A DNA stretch of 64,000 nucleotides from Armillaria gallica. Lineage: Eukaryota; Basidiomycota; Agaricomycetes; Agaricales; Physalacriaceae. Under the pieces are notes generated by a model. That model did no database searches, was not told the DNA's origin, and saw nothing but the letters and a program-made list of their open reading frames with translations. The stretch covers positions 3,410,001 to 3,474,000 of the forward strand of contig JBANDB010000009.1 in assembly GCA_037576215.1 (NCBI GenBank). The letters are read 5' to 3'. This document shows positions 36,594 to 47,844 of this stretch, one piece after another. The position numbers were made by a program, and so were the translations under genes. The first letter of the stretch is position 1; each line of letters begins with the position of its first letter.

Positions 36594-36927
36594 CAAGCGG
36601 CCTTTCAATTATACTCCTTTATATTTCCATTTTTGAATGATCCGTCTGACGTTTAGAACAGCATTTTTGAATCGCTGCTTTTCCGCGCCAAAAGTTCGCT
36701 CATAGCACTGCTTAGCGCCCAGGCGCATCTTGAAAATTGTCTATCGGCTCCTTCCCGTCCCACCGATCTTGAATAAGACATTGCCTCCATTGGCATTTGG
36801 AGCGATCATCTTCCAGGCTGTCCATCAGCTGGCTACTTAAAGGTGTCGTCGATTTTTACTACCCCTTCCACCTCATAGTTCGGATTTTCCACGTAATTCC
36901 CAAGCCAAACCAACAGACCCCTAAGCC
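36594..36927. other. Spacer between the tandem glycine-rich genes
   Basis: This 334-bp spacer holds copy A's 3' end and copy B's promoter. No gene is seen. Confidence 0.4.
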
Positions 36928-38035
36928 ATGTATGTTCCCTTCATCTCTACAGCGAGAAGCGAGCCTCGACAACTGTACCGTCGGAAAGGTGGTGGAGGTG
37001 GAGGTGGTAAGGGTGGCGGGGGTGGCGGAAAAAGCGGAGGTGGTGGCAAAAGTGGGGGAGGCGGTAAGAGTGGCGGCTCTGGCTCAAGTTCAGGTAGCAG
37101 GAATTCATAACTTATTTGAACCCAAGACTGATTTTTTCATCTCGATAGGTCCTCAACGTGTCCAGCCTGTAAACACAGGTGGATCTTCGAAGAAATCTTC
37201 TTCATATGGCGGAGGTGGGGAAGCGCATCGACAATTCCGTCGGGTTCGCTTTTCGCTGGACGTCCTCAAGGCGGCGCTACCAGGTCTCAAGTATATGGCA
37301 CAAGGTGTGTCTCACATCGTTCTCTTTTAGCGCTGGAAGCTCAGAGTAAGACCAGCATATACGGCAGCGGATACCCTGGCACAGTAGGTCGCGGCGTAGC
37401 GGGTCGAGGGTTCCCCTTCTATTACTGGCCTTTGGTATGGGGTGGCCTTGCTGGATACGGCGGTGCTTCCTACCTACACAACAACGAGGTAAGATACCAG
37501 AGCTTCCTATTCGAAAAATATTGGTACTCATGTTGGACTGTCACCCTAGTATGGACTTCCGAACAACTCCAGTCGACCCGGAGGTGTCATGATGTCTGCC
37601 ACTTTTCCTGCGAGCTCCGGCAACGCCACGTTCCACGTCATAGCCGACAACAGCACAGTCGCTTCCCTCATCACGGATATTAGAAATAATTGCTCGTCGG
37701 TGATCAATACTTCGTCTGCTTCGGGTGCTCCCATCGCATTTAACGACTCGGATGCGAGTACACCGAAACCGGAACAAGCCGTGCAGTTCTACCGTGCTAG
37801 TAGTGTGGCCCTCACTGTCGATGGATATAACAATACCGGAGCTTTGGACGATTCTGGGAACACGCCTGATACGCCTGTTCCTTCTTGGGTCGACACGAAT
37901 GCTCTGAGCTGTCTCAACTACACGATTGGAGCTGCTGTACCGTTAATTGATAGTGCAGATGCACGCTTGACAAATCCTTACCTAGGATTTCTAGCTTTGG
38001 GATGGGTCTTGTATTATTTCTGTTCATTTTTCTAA
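36928..38035 (+). CDS. Glycine-rich membrane-protein paralogue B
   Basis: The start MYVPFISTARSEPRQLYR is followed by a tract of (K)SGGGG-like repeats (about 36980-37090). After an intron (about 37092-37148) comes NTGGSSKKSSSYGGGG, then, one base out of frame, ASTIPSGSLFAGRPQGGATR. Later exons give YGSGYPGTVGRGVAGRGF, FPFYYWPLVWGG and YGLPNNSSRPGGVMMSATF, then TFHVIADNSTVASLITDI, several N-glycosylation sites and a hydrophobic tail (FLALGWVLYYFCSFF). It parallels copy A along nearly the whole length. One G appears missing at about 37219 in a run of four G. No signal peptide is seen. Function is unknown; it may be a surface protein. Confidence 0.75.
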
Positions 38036-38305
38036 TGCCCGGCAGCCTATCCGTATCCCTGTATTCTTATCTTCTTTATCGAGCATTTCGTACTGTATTT
38101 TTACTCTCTATTGATATACACGATCATCGTAACATAGTATACCCAACTTCCACGAGTATAAATTCCTTAGCCAACTATTAGCCTACTTACTTTACTGCGG
38201 GGTGACCGCGTTTTTCCTTGATATAGGCATATGCCGTCAACAGTTAATCCCAGAGAGAATACAACCTGATATCTACTTGTAGGTTGATCTATAGTATACA
38301 AACAT

Positions 38306-40415
38306 TTACAATTTACTATGAGTCTCAGATGGCGATGCATGCAACTTGTACAAATCATCCGCGGCCTTGATGATTTCTTCGCAAAACTTGGCGTTGGGCA
38401 TCTCCGTGCGGGATGTGATGGTATATTGGAGTCGATCTTTGCAAACTGTTAGGTTACCTAGTCCCAACGAAAAACTGAATGATACTTACCATCATATCCG
38501 GTCATATATGCGACACCAAACCCATCAGGAACGACTTCTCCCCACCCATACACTGTAAAATGTTTCGAAAACACCGCACTAGTACTGAGCACCCAATAAC
38601 TCGACCTCGCAACCACTGGATCAGTAAACAGTTCAGGTACCTCCTCGCCATCCCGGAGCAATCTCTTCAGGCCAAACAGATGTCTGTCCACACCGCGTCC
38701 CTGTCCTCCCTCCTTCGCCAACTGTACATGTTTCTTTGTCGCCTTATCGAACAGTGCCTTCCTCACTTCCTGCGTGGCACTCGGATCATCCATACTCGCG
38801 ACCCACGCGTCCGACTCGGTCGTAACCACGCGAATAGCCTCAGTACGGCCCTTGCGGAACCTACGCGTCGTCGCAGCCTCGTACGTCCCGCCCTTCCGTT
38901 TCTCATTTCCGATGAGCCTACGGTATGCAAGTTGTACGATCATCTGTGCCCACGAGTCGGGGGACACGCCGAATTTCTTGATCGCGGCTTTACCATAGGC
39001 CGTGAGGTGGAACCCGAGGTCTTGGCTCTCTATGAGCTCCTTGGCGGCGGTGTCTGCGGCGGTGAGCGCGTGGGTGATGGCGGGTGTGATCTCCCAGTCC
39101 ATGGGCGTCGGGGTGAATGTTCCTGATGGAGTGCCGTGGTCGAAGGTGGGGTCGGCGAGCCAGTTGAGGACGTCGTCGCAGAGCCGAACGGTAGGGGTGC
39201 CGTCCATGACAGAGTGCTCGCCCATGATTCCAGCACGACCGTTGTCATAGACTATGAACTGACACGGCTTGTCTACCCATCTGTTTCGTAGACCAGCGGG
39301 GGTGCCATTGCCAGTGAGATGTCCATGCCAGAGGAAACGGCTGTGTTCAATAGCGGTTGCAGGAGTGGCACTGTCGAGGCTGATGGTAAAGGCTGCAGAG
39401 TGGATGGTAGATACAATGTCTGCATTATGGGATGAAGACGTAAGTTCTATGTAGTCCTTTGCCCAGACATCACGGTTGTTTGCCGTCAGAATGCCAACAC
39501 CGGGATAGCTGCCTTTGCCATTATCGTAGATGTATTGTATTTGTCTGTGCAGGCGGACTCCTAAACAATCGGATAAAAATGTGGGAGGGGAGACCTACTT
39601 TGTGATTTCCTCCGTACTCAAAATCCTGCCATTGTCGGTCAAGTCGACCTTCCATGGTCTGTTATTCCGAAACACGACGATATGTCCTGAATCACCGGTG
39701 TCCCCTGGCTTTGCATAGGTGACACTCCAATCAAGACCGTCGGGACCAGGCACACGACAACAATCAAACATCCAGCGATACGTGTCCATACAAAATGGAC
39801 CCTCCTTGGTGCCTCTGCAGCGGCCTGGCCGCGTTTGAGCTGCTGCCTGAATATCATGGCGCCGCGAGCGATGCCTGCGGCACGGGCAGCAGGCGTCTGG
39901 GGCAAATGAGCGGGATGGTCATCAAATCCATCTATTCAAAGCGTTATCAACCCAATGGAGATTCGGAATAAGGATGTGGCTTACAGTAATACGAAACATA
40001 GACTACGACCTGCAAGTCCGGTTAAGTGGTGATACGACCCGGAAACGTACAAGGTTGCCTACCGGATCCCTGTAACCAAGGTACCCGCCGTCGTCCCACC
40101 AGTCCTCGAGCCAGTGTTCCGTCTCGTCGTAGCGCTTCTTGAGCCTGGCTTGCAGGACTTCGCCAATTCCTCCGGGCTTACCAAACTCGTCCGCCTTTCT
40201 TACGGCCGCGTCGTACTCCTCCTTTGACCATGCAATAGGCCGAAGACTCTCTTGAGCTTGGCGAGCGTGTCCTGGAGATCAACGACGGGCAGTTTTGGAA
40301 GGGCGAGCTGGGCGGGTGAGTGGGTCGTCCCGTTCGGCGGAGCAGCTGCTTTCCAGTTCTTGGGGCGCGACATGGTAGAGAAAGGCCGACGTAGAGGAGA
40401 GAAAAGCCTGATCAT
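38306..40415 (-). CDS. Carnitine O-acetyltransferase, mitochondrial/peroxisomal type
   Basis: It moves acetyl groups between CoA and carnitine, shuttling acetyl units between peroxisome, cytosol and mitochondrion. The ATG at 40415 starts MIRLFSPLRRPFSTMSRPKNW, a mitochondrial presequence with a second Met. Landmarks follow: LPKLPVVDLQDTLAKLK, HWLEDWWDDGGYLGYRDP, DTYRWMFDCCRVPGPDGLDW and the catalytic-His motif GEHSVMDGTPT (about 39210), then YGWGEVVPDGFGVAYMTGYD and LQYTITSRTEMPN. The C-terminus is SKL, a peroxisomal PTS1 signal. Two one-base losses break the frame: about 40243 (just after LAKLK; expected continuation SLRPIAWSKEEY) and about 39808 (before EGPFCMDTYRW). They are probably real lesions or assembly errors rather than introns. 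Confidence 0.9.
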
Positions 40416-42368
40416 GGTCAAGCCGGAATCCCTGACGAATTAAAATATGATCATGACAAGTGCGGGGTAAGAGGCTGATCGCTTTTTGTTATGATATCCG
40501 GCTACCTAACGTGCCGGTTCCCGGTTCGAGGGTCGTCGATCCCGCATTTATAGTAGTACTTAGCATCTGTTCTGAACAGCGAATGCTTCTTGATTACCAA
40601 TTGCTGGAATAGAGATGTAGAGGACGGCACGCGAAGGCGAGAAAACTCATCCCATCAGCGTCTGGAGATGAAAAGAACGGAAGAGGTAATTCCTCTCATC
40701 GTACTCAGGGGAGTAGAAACACTTGTTCGCCTCTTGAAGGGCCTCCAAGTCTACGTGAGATAAAGGTGGACTACAGGAAGGAAGGAAGGAAGTTTTATTA
40801 CCCGACGGTGCTCCTCAACAGAAGCGTGCCGGCGTCCGTACTACAGTCCCCCAGGTGTACACCTACACTAGCTACAACGTATCTACTATACCTAGTGAGG
40901 AATATGACTGTTACGGTACCGAACCAATCCTATGCTCTGCCGCTATGGTAAAGCCCCGTCATGAGTACTCCCTCACGGCCTCGGCGGTAGGTTGGTGAAC
41001 AATTAACAAGGGAACAGAGTCCCAAAGTGTAAGCATCTCATGGACAAAGCGGCCAGTGCTGGCCACAAGATCAGAGAACGATTGGGAGCGTACGCGACGT
41101 TCCGATCTATTCACGGGATATGCATCCCGTCTATGCAAAGAGCCTTGGCTGATGTCTTGTCTGAGGCTCCAAAGCTCTTGAGGCTCAGTTGATCAGTTGT
41201 AACAGCCTACAAGGCGGTGTTTGTTTCTTATGACCTAGTCACTGGCGAAGAAGCTACCGAATATGGCATCGTAGACGACAGTAGTAGACGATTTCGACAT
41301 GTATATGTAATGTTGCTGCAGCTGTAGTGACTGTGGCGTAGAAGTGACCCCGTGTTGAAGGGAGGTTCAGCCCGCTACCGGTTGCTTTCCTCAAGAATGA
41401 ATGATTCTGGAATGTAAAGGTATTTTGGAAGAGGCTGTTTTAAATGCTGCGAATGGCCCGAGAAGCGTTCACCTTTACTTTGGCGCACAGCAGGGGTAGG
41501 GATTTTAGCAGCCGTGAACATTGGAACTACGACTGGCGATGAGGTTCATCAGTATAGATAGAGATGCTCAAGTTCCAAAACAGAAAACCATATCCGATGT
41601 TAAGGGATAGGTGTAGGTGAGAAACATTCAGCCTGGACCTAGTACGGGTTATGGACGGCGTACAGCGCAGTGGGTGTCGAATGGCAAATTGAAAACACAA
41701 GGCTGCGGAGAACTGTGAATGAGTGGTTCCACGGCGTCCGTGGACGATTATGGAGAAGAGAGAAGTACAGACTGGTTGCTAGGATTTAGAGGGTAACTTA
41801 GTTGAATTCGGGTGACACAGGACGGTGTCTACGAGGCGCAAAAGGATCCACTTTTCGATGGAATCGGAGAGCAGTGCCGAACATGATCGAAGCGTAGTAT
41901 TTATAGATCCGGAGCCATCCGCGGACGGGACAAGCATTGAAACTGACACACTTGACAGAGGAATCATGACACACTGTCACGTCCTGTGACACTTAAAATC
42001 ACCGAACACGTAGCCACATTTTGCTACCCTTTCCTCCGGAGTTTTTACATATGAGTAGTGCTACATATTAGTATCATATGTATGGATTTTCTAAGAGATA
42101 AGGTGAGGGTAAATAGTCCTATTCAACTGCCGCATCACAGGGTGTGACAGTACTTCGAAGACAAGGGTCTCAGGGTAAGCTCTTGGCATGGTCACCGCGT
42201 GGTATCGTGGGAAAAACAGGATAATATAGGCACACTTCTTTGGTGGAGATTGTTTGGCCTTTTTCTACTTTTCCTCGTTGATCGTTTCTTGACCTTTGCT
42301 GGTCTTCTCTAATTGTCGCCTCCATCTAATATCGTCTGGCGCTTCCACTCATTTTTTACTTCCTCATC
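40416..42368. other. Intergenic region, about 2 kb, between divergent genes
   Basis: It lies between the divergent starts of the carnitine acetyltransferase and chitin deacetylase genes, so both promoters are here. A TTCCCGGTTCGAGGGTCG segment at about 40516 looks like part of a T arm, but no cloverleaf can be built. I see no gene. Confidence 0.4.
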
Positions 42369-44291
42369 ATGAAGTTACACGTTCTCGCCGCTCTTTTCGC
42401 TGCCCTATCGACGGCAGCCCACGCCCATACCCAGCCTGAACTCAAACGACATGCTAATCTCAAACGACAAGCTACCTCTTCATCCTCAACGTCTTCTGCA
42501 GTGTCCTCATCGTCGTCGGCATCGACAACAGCAGCGACGTCGGCCGTGACTGGCTCCTCGTCATCAAGTACAGGGACAGCAACCGGCTCATCTGTCTCTG
42601 GCAGCGTCTCAACAACAGCCGTCGCCGCAGCCAATAGCGGTGTTGCAGCCACGATCCTCACAGAGTCGGCTACTGTCTCTGGTGTTCCGGCTCTGACTGC
42701 GCTCACCTTTGGAATGTCGTCGGGCACCAGTTTTGCTGCGACGACGACTTGGGCGACGACGGCCTCTCCCCCGCTCTCAGGCGCTCCTTCCCTTCCAACG
42801 CCCTGTAAGTCCCGTGCTTCACGTCTCCTCTTGCCAATCGCTCATTCTTCACCAGTTGTTTACACTCCAGGTGTCTGGCCAACGCAGGACAAGGTTGCTC
42901 CCACCGGTGCGTTTTTCTCGTCCCACTTTTTTCATCCTTTGTTGATCTCTATCAGATTCCGACGAAGTACAAGCATGGCTGAAGGAGCTCGATGGCTGGG
43001 ATATCCCCGATCTTGAACCCACTACCGACGGCACCTGCGCCAGTGACCTCGAGTTCTCTCAGGATGCTGCCAACCGCGGCTGGTGGACTTGCGGCGCCCA
43101 TACTAGGGACACTGATATCATTAACTGTCCAGACAAGCTCACATGGGGTGTTAGCTTCGATGACGGTCCCGGTCCTTACAGTCCGTCTACTCGCTCTCTG
43201 TCTCCGCTCGCTGAACTTAGGTTATTACAGCCCAGAAACTCCTTAACTATCTTGACGATGTGGATATCTCTGCAACCTTCTTTGTCGTTGGATCTCGTGT
43301 CATTGAGCGTCCTGCCATCCTTGTCGAAGAGTATATGAAAGGCCACGAAATTTCTGTTCACACATGGGCTCATCCGGTGAGTTTGTGAAGCGCCGAGCTG
43401 CGATCAATCTCTGATTGTTTCATTTACTGTCGCAGCACTTGACGACGTTGACTAACGAACAAATTGTTGCTGAACTTGGCTGGACCCGCAAAGCTATCAA
43501 GGAAGTCATCGGTGTCACCCCCACGACCATGCGCCCGCCATATGGTGATATTGGTATGGTGCCTTTTTCTGATTTTGCACTTCATAGAACTCATGATGAA
43601 CGTTAGACGACCGTGTCCGTGCCATCTCCCTAGCAATGGGTCTGATTCCCATCATCTGGACAACTGCCGGCGCCGTAGGATCATTTGACACCTTTGGTGA
43701 GTGCTCGCCGTATCTTTTAACATGACAAGCTCACATGTTATAGATTGGGAGGTCGCTGGCGGAACAAAGACTGGCGCAGAGTGTGTGCAAGAGTTCGACA
43801 ACATTCTTGGAAACGCATCTGTCATTGATACTGGGTAGGTATTTTTTCATTAAGATGCCGTGCATGCATGATTTTAACTGGTTTTATCATGCAGAATCAT
43901 TGTTCTTGAGCATGACTTGTATGAGCTCACCGTCGATTTGGCAATCGGCTATAACCTACAGACCGCACAAAACCACAACCCTGCATTCACAGTGAGTATC
44001 TTGCTTCTCGACGGTTAAAAGTTCTGACTCGTTCTCGTTATGACAGCTGAAACCCATCGGTGAATGTTACGGCATACCCACAACGGACCTATACCGGGAA
44101 ACAAATACCAACACCTCTTTCCCATTTCCCAACGTGACTACCGATGTTAATGGAGATGGCACCCTGAGAATAGCACCAGCTCCGCCACGAGTACTGGAAG
44201 CTCGAACGGTGTGATCACCATTAACCTCGCGTCAATATACACCACCTTCTCTCTTGTAGGCCTTGTGGCCCTTGCGAGTGCATTGCTTTAG
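42369..44291 (+). CDS. CE4 chitin deacetylase with Ser/Thr-rich region and probable GPI anchor
   Basis: It removes acetyl groups from chitin to give chitosan in the cell wall. The ATG at 42369 opens MKLHVLAALFAALSTAAHA, a signal peptide, followed by a Ser/Thr/Ala-rich mucin-like region (about 42475-42770). The deacetylase domain shows the CE4 motifs in order: GVSFDDGPGP (metal-binding Asp), SVHTWAHPHLT, MRPPYGDI, SFDTFDWEV and IIVLEHDLY. After the domain the frame stops at 44212-44214, unless one base is restored near 44172. The other frame then continues as SSATSTGSSNGVITINLAS and a hydrophobic tail (FSLVGLVALASALL) to TAG at 44291, a typical GPI signal. It could instead be a secreted form. 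At least seven introns of about 50-60 nt are present. Confidence 0.92.
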
Positions 44292-44782
44292 TTAATTTTT
44301 TGACCATTTATGCATGGAACTATATGCCGGACATTGCTACTTACGTCTATCTCCTTTTTAAATCGATATTCTATACCGGATACCTGTCGTACCACCAACA
44401 GGTGATCAAGAGGTTTGTAGTCTTGTCTTCAATACGGCAGCTATTCCTATTCTTGGGGTTGTTGTAACGTAGCATAAACTACTCTGATAACGTTACAGTG
44501 GAGAATACAAGCAACCAGGGACGTAAGATACCGAAGGAACTGTCAGGTGGGCGCTCGGCGATACCGTAAAATAACTCTATCCCGGTATCCTAGAGACCAC
44601 AAAGATTTCTTTATTGATCTACTAAGTAAGGGCTACCCATTATTCCAACGATCTACAACTCTCCCACGGAGAGACAGGATCTTCTGTACCACTAAAGTTA
44701 GCGTTACCAGTAACTCGTGCATCCGTATGTCCCATAAATCACACCAGGGTCCATTATTTAACGAAGGGGTATAATAATCGCA
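44292..44782. other. Convergent intergenic region
   Basis: It separates the convergent 3' ends of the chitin deacetylase and Sec1 genes. Short ORFs only. Confidence 0.4.
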
Positions 44783-47566
44783 CTATACATTTACCTTTAG
44801 GTCGTCAGAACCGGAAGAGGCCCTTCTTCTTCTTCTTCTCTTCCTTTCCAAAGAGTTGGTGGACGAATAGCTCTCCGTGGGTGAGGGCTGTGGTCGACTG
44901 CGTTCCTTGGGTGGGGCAAGCGTGCCCGGCGCTGGCTTGGGTTGGGGACGCGGTCCGTCCTGGGTGTAGTATTTCTGATCGTAAAAGTCCTGGTACGGTC
45001 TATGTCCTGCACTCTCTTGCAAGCCATTCGGTAATGCACGCGAACCAACTCCGCCCAGGTCAAGGACCTTGAGATCGTCGATGAAGGGTCGCGGTGTGAT
45101 GGTGTGCGTAGAGCCTAGATCATGCCTCAACAAAAGTGCACGTGGGATCGAAAAGAAAAGTAGACATACCGATGTAGATATCCTTGCTCAGCGACGAAGA
45201 TAGCTCGTATACCTCTCGCACCTCAGAGTATGTCATACCACCAGCGACGAACACGAATAGACGCTGTTTAGTAGATTCCTGTGTCACATTCCGTGTTGCA
45301 GCACGATGCCAAGCGGGCTTTTGGCTTCGCAAAGACGTCGTGTGCGTTGGAGCAGGACGCATCGAAGGTGGGGGAATCGCAGAGGGGGAGTCTTTAACAT
45401 AAGGGAAAAGCGTGGTGTCAAGTTTACTTTCGACGTGTTCCTACGCCCAATGGTTCAGCTATCATTTAAAGTTTGACAATGGCGTAAGAACACACCTCAA
45501 TAACCGTCTTCAGTAAAGGTTTGAATCGTGACAGCTCATATTCGTCATCTTTGGGTTTTTGCTTTATTTTCTTCTTGATATCGCGATCATTGGGCCCCTG
45601 ATATATCCGGCGATGACAATGCTTGGAAGGATGCAACAAAATAAGAGCGTACCCGGCTAATTCTTACGCCGAGAAGTGCCAAGGCATTAACAGCGTCTTG
45701 TTCCGCCAGCGAAAGACGCGCGTGTTGATATAGTCGCCTCCGGTCTTCATCGGGCACACCATCGCGGTGCTGTATGTACAGTGCTATTACTCGGACTTTA
45801 TTTGCGTTTCTAATGATTGTTCACATAGTACCAGTTGAACGCAAACAAAAAGGAGACTTACATCACTTCCCGACTATCTAGCAAGGGCACCATCTCTTCC
45901 ACCAGCTTTTTGGGTGTTTTGCCTTCGGCTGTGAGACCAGTGGCGCAGTTCTGGATTACTATCAATGAATGAACGTCAGAGTGAAAGAGAACAAAACTGA
46001 CCTGTTCGACGTTGGCTACAACAGGTAGTTTGTCACGTTCAAAGATGCCCATACATTCTTGCGCCATGTTTAGATGTAACGAGAACTATGTGTGAACGCT
46101 TAAAACAGCCCAAAGCAATGCGACAGAGATCACACCTTCTCGCGCTGTTCTTGATACTGAGGCAAACCCGCTAGCATTTCCTTCATATCGTTAAGATTAG
46201 CTGCACCATCCCTAATAAGCATCAGTGGAGGGTCGAAGAAAAGAAGTGAAGTACAAACCCTTTGAAGACAGCATTCTCCTCAAGGAATTTGTTAAAGTCT
46301 GCCATCAATTTGTCTATAGCTTCGCGCATGTGCATGTGTCGCACAGCCGTCCACACGTTGTCCTGGTCGGACAGAGTAGCAGTTTTGTCTTCGTAGGCCC
46401 CCACGGAGGACTGAAACTTGTAAGTGTATCGAACACCGTTTTCAATGGGCAAAAGATCGTTGGCCATAGCTTGATACGTAAACTCGTGTACCAATGGTGC
46501 CATCATGTCCATGGTTCGGTCCGTGATAATCAGTGTAGATCGTCCCTTTCCCGCATCGATCTTTCCAAAATCGGAATTCGCTCGTTTATGCTCCTCGAGA
46601 TTGCTTTGGACCATAAACGCTAGCAGCTTGGTCACATAGTCAGTCTCGACAGATTCGTAGGCGCGAGCATCTGCGCCACGGGCAAGGTTCGTTCTCCATC
46701 GGCCACTACCTTCGGAGGGTGGCGGTGGACGGGTAGATGTATGGGGCTTAAGGGCACCAAGAGGGGGATGACTGGATGGTACATAGTACCGGATGTAGGG
46801 GAATTCATTGAGCGTTATACAAACATTGGTAATCTGGTGAAACGTTCCTGAAGTAAACGCAGAAGAGGAACGAGGAACGTACGATTTTACTAGTGAAACG
46901 AAGATCTTCTTTAGTCGTTCTCGTGCCCGGCTATAGTCGTTCTCATGCCGTGGCGGGCTGTAAATACTGAAGAACATCTCTGGCGTCTGGAGAGAGAATG
47001 TCTGGGCCTCAACAGGTGAAAAGTTCAAAAACAGCTCCTTGAGGGCCTGAAGGTGAGGTTCTGCCGGCGACGATGTGAGGCGTTGGAATAGAGGTTCAGA
47101 AAGACCTAAAGAAGGTTAGTGGGCATTATCTATGGGTGTACCACCTACCTTCAATGAAGAATAGGTGTGCAGCAGCGTACTGCTTCGTCTGCGAGAAATC
47201 ACGGATGATACGATCGACATTTTGAGTCGTAGGCATCAGCAGATATAGAGCCTCAAACTCTGGCTGAGGTTCCCGATAATTGGATATCGACTCAATCACT
47301 GTATGAAATGAGTACGAGTCAAAACAGCGATATTACAGAGACGCAACAGGTAACATTCTCCTCGAGAATATCGAATTGCTTGAGGACCGCGCCTAGGAGT
47401 TTCTGCGAATGCTCGTCGACAACAAGGATCTTCCATTTCCCGGGAGGATTGACGGAACGAATGGCTTCAAGGAACTCTACAAGCGCAGTCAGGCTGATAT
47501 TAATTGGATGCCGTTTGAATTTAAATCCTGCGCACTATTACGAACGATGATGATGAGAGACGCCAT
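44783..47566 (-). CDS. SEC1: Sec1/Munc18-family protein, syntaxin-binding exocytosis factor
   Basis: Sec1-family proteins bind plasma-membrane SNARE complexes and drive vesicle fusion. The start is the ATG at 47566 (MASLIIIVRN). After an intron the protein reads EAIRSVNPPGKWKILVVDEH and LLGAVLKQFDILEEN, typical of the Sec1 N-terminus. Later exons contain LFFIEGLSEPLF-type sequence, TFSLQTPEMFFSIYSPPRHE, ITDRTMDMMAPLVHEFTYQA (the core SM motif, about 46500) and MGIFERDKLPVVANVEQ. The C-terminus is a low-complexity Pro/Ser/Arg tail (about 44800-44950, RRRRRRASSGSDDL). I recovered the N-terminal exon and its phase by splicing. An extra 3' exon after GACCTAAAG, where a GTAAAT donor-like sequence overlaps the end, cannot be excluded. 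All tested frames are intact. Confidence 0.93.
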
Positions 47567-47844
47567 CGTCGAGGAAGACGGCGAGCGGGATAGATGGACG
47601 ATGGCGGGCGCTACAGATAAAAGGCAGGAGGATGATGGGGTGTCGACAAGAGCGGTACGGCCATCTGAGAGAGTAAGAAACACAGCGTCATAGCATCTGA
47701 GCACCGGCAATTGCCGTGCCAAGAATACCTGAAAAGCCCCTAGTAACATGACTCTGCCACTTCGTCTCGCTCGAGACTGTGTCTGACCTGCTATTGCCTC
47801 GACAGCACTCCTCTTCTCTCTCTTTCATCTACATACCTCTCGAT
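47567..47844. promoter_or_regulatory. Shared divergent promoter of SEC1 and the PARP-E2 gene
   Basis: Only 278 bp separate the two start codons, which point apart. CT-rich segments (CTCTTCTCTCTCTTTC) lie near 47811, close to the PARP-E2 start. Sharing is inferred from spacing alone. Confidence 0.4.

Noticed and set aside
40500..40550. A possible tRNA T-arm (CCGGTTCGAGGG).
   Set aside because: No acceptor stem, anticodon arm or matching D arm can be built around it.
42356..42727. A minus-strand ORF opposite the CE4 gene.
   Set aside because: It is the antisense of the Ser/Thr-rich coding region, whose GC-rich codons avoid stops on the other strand.
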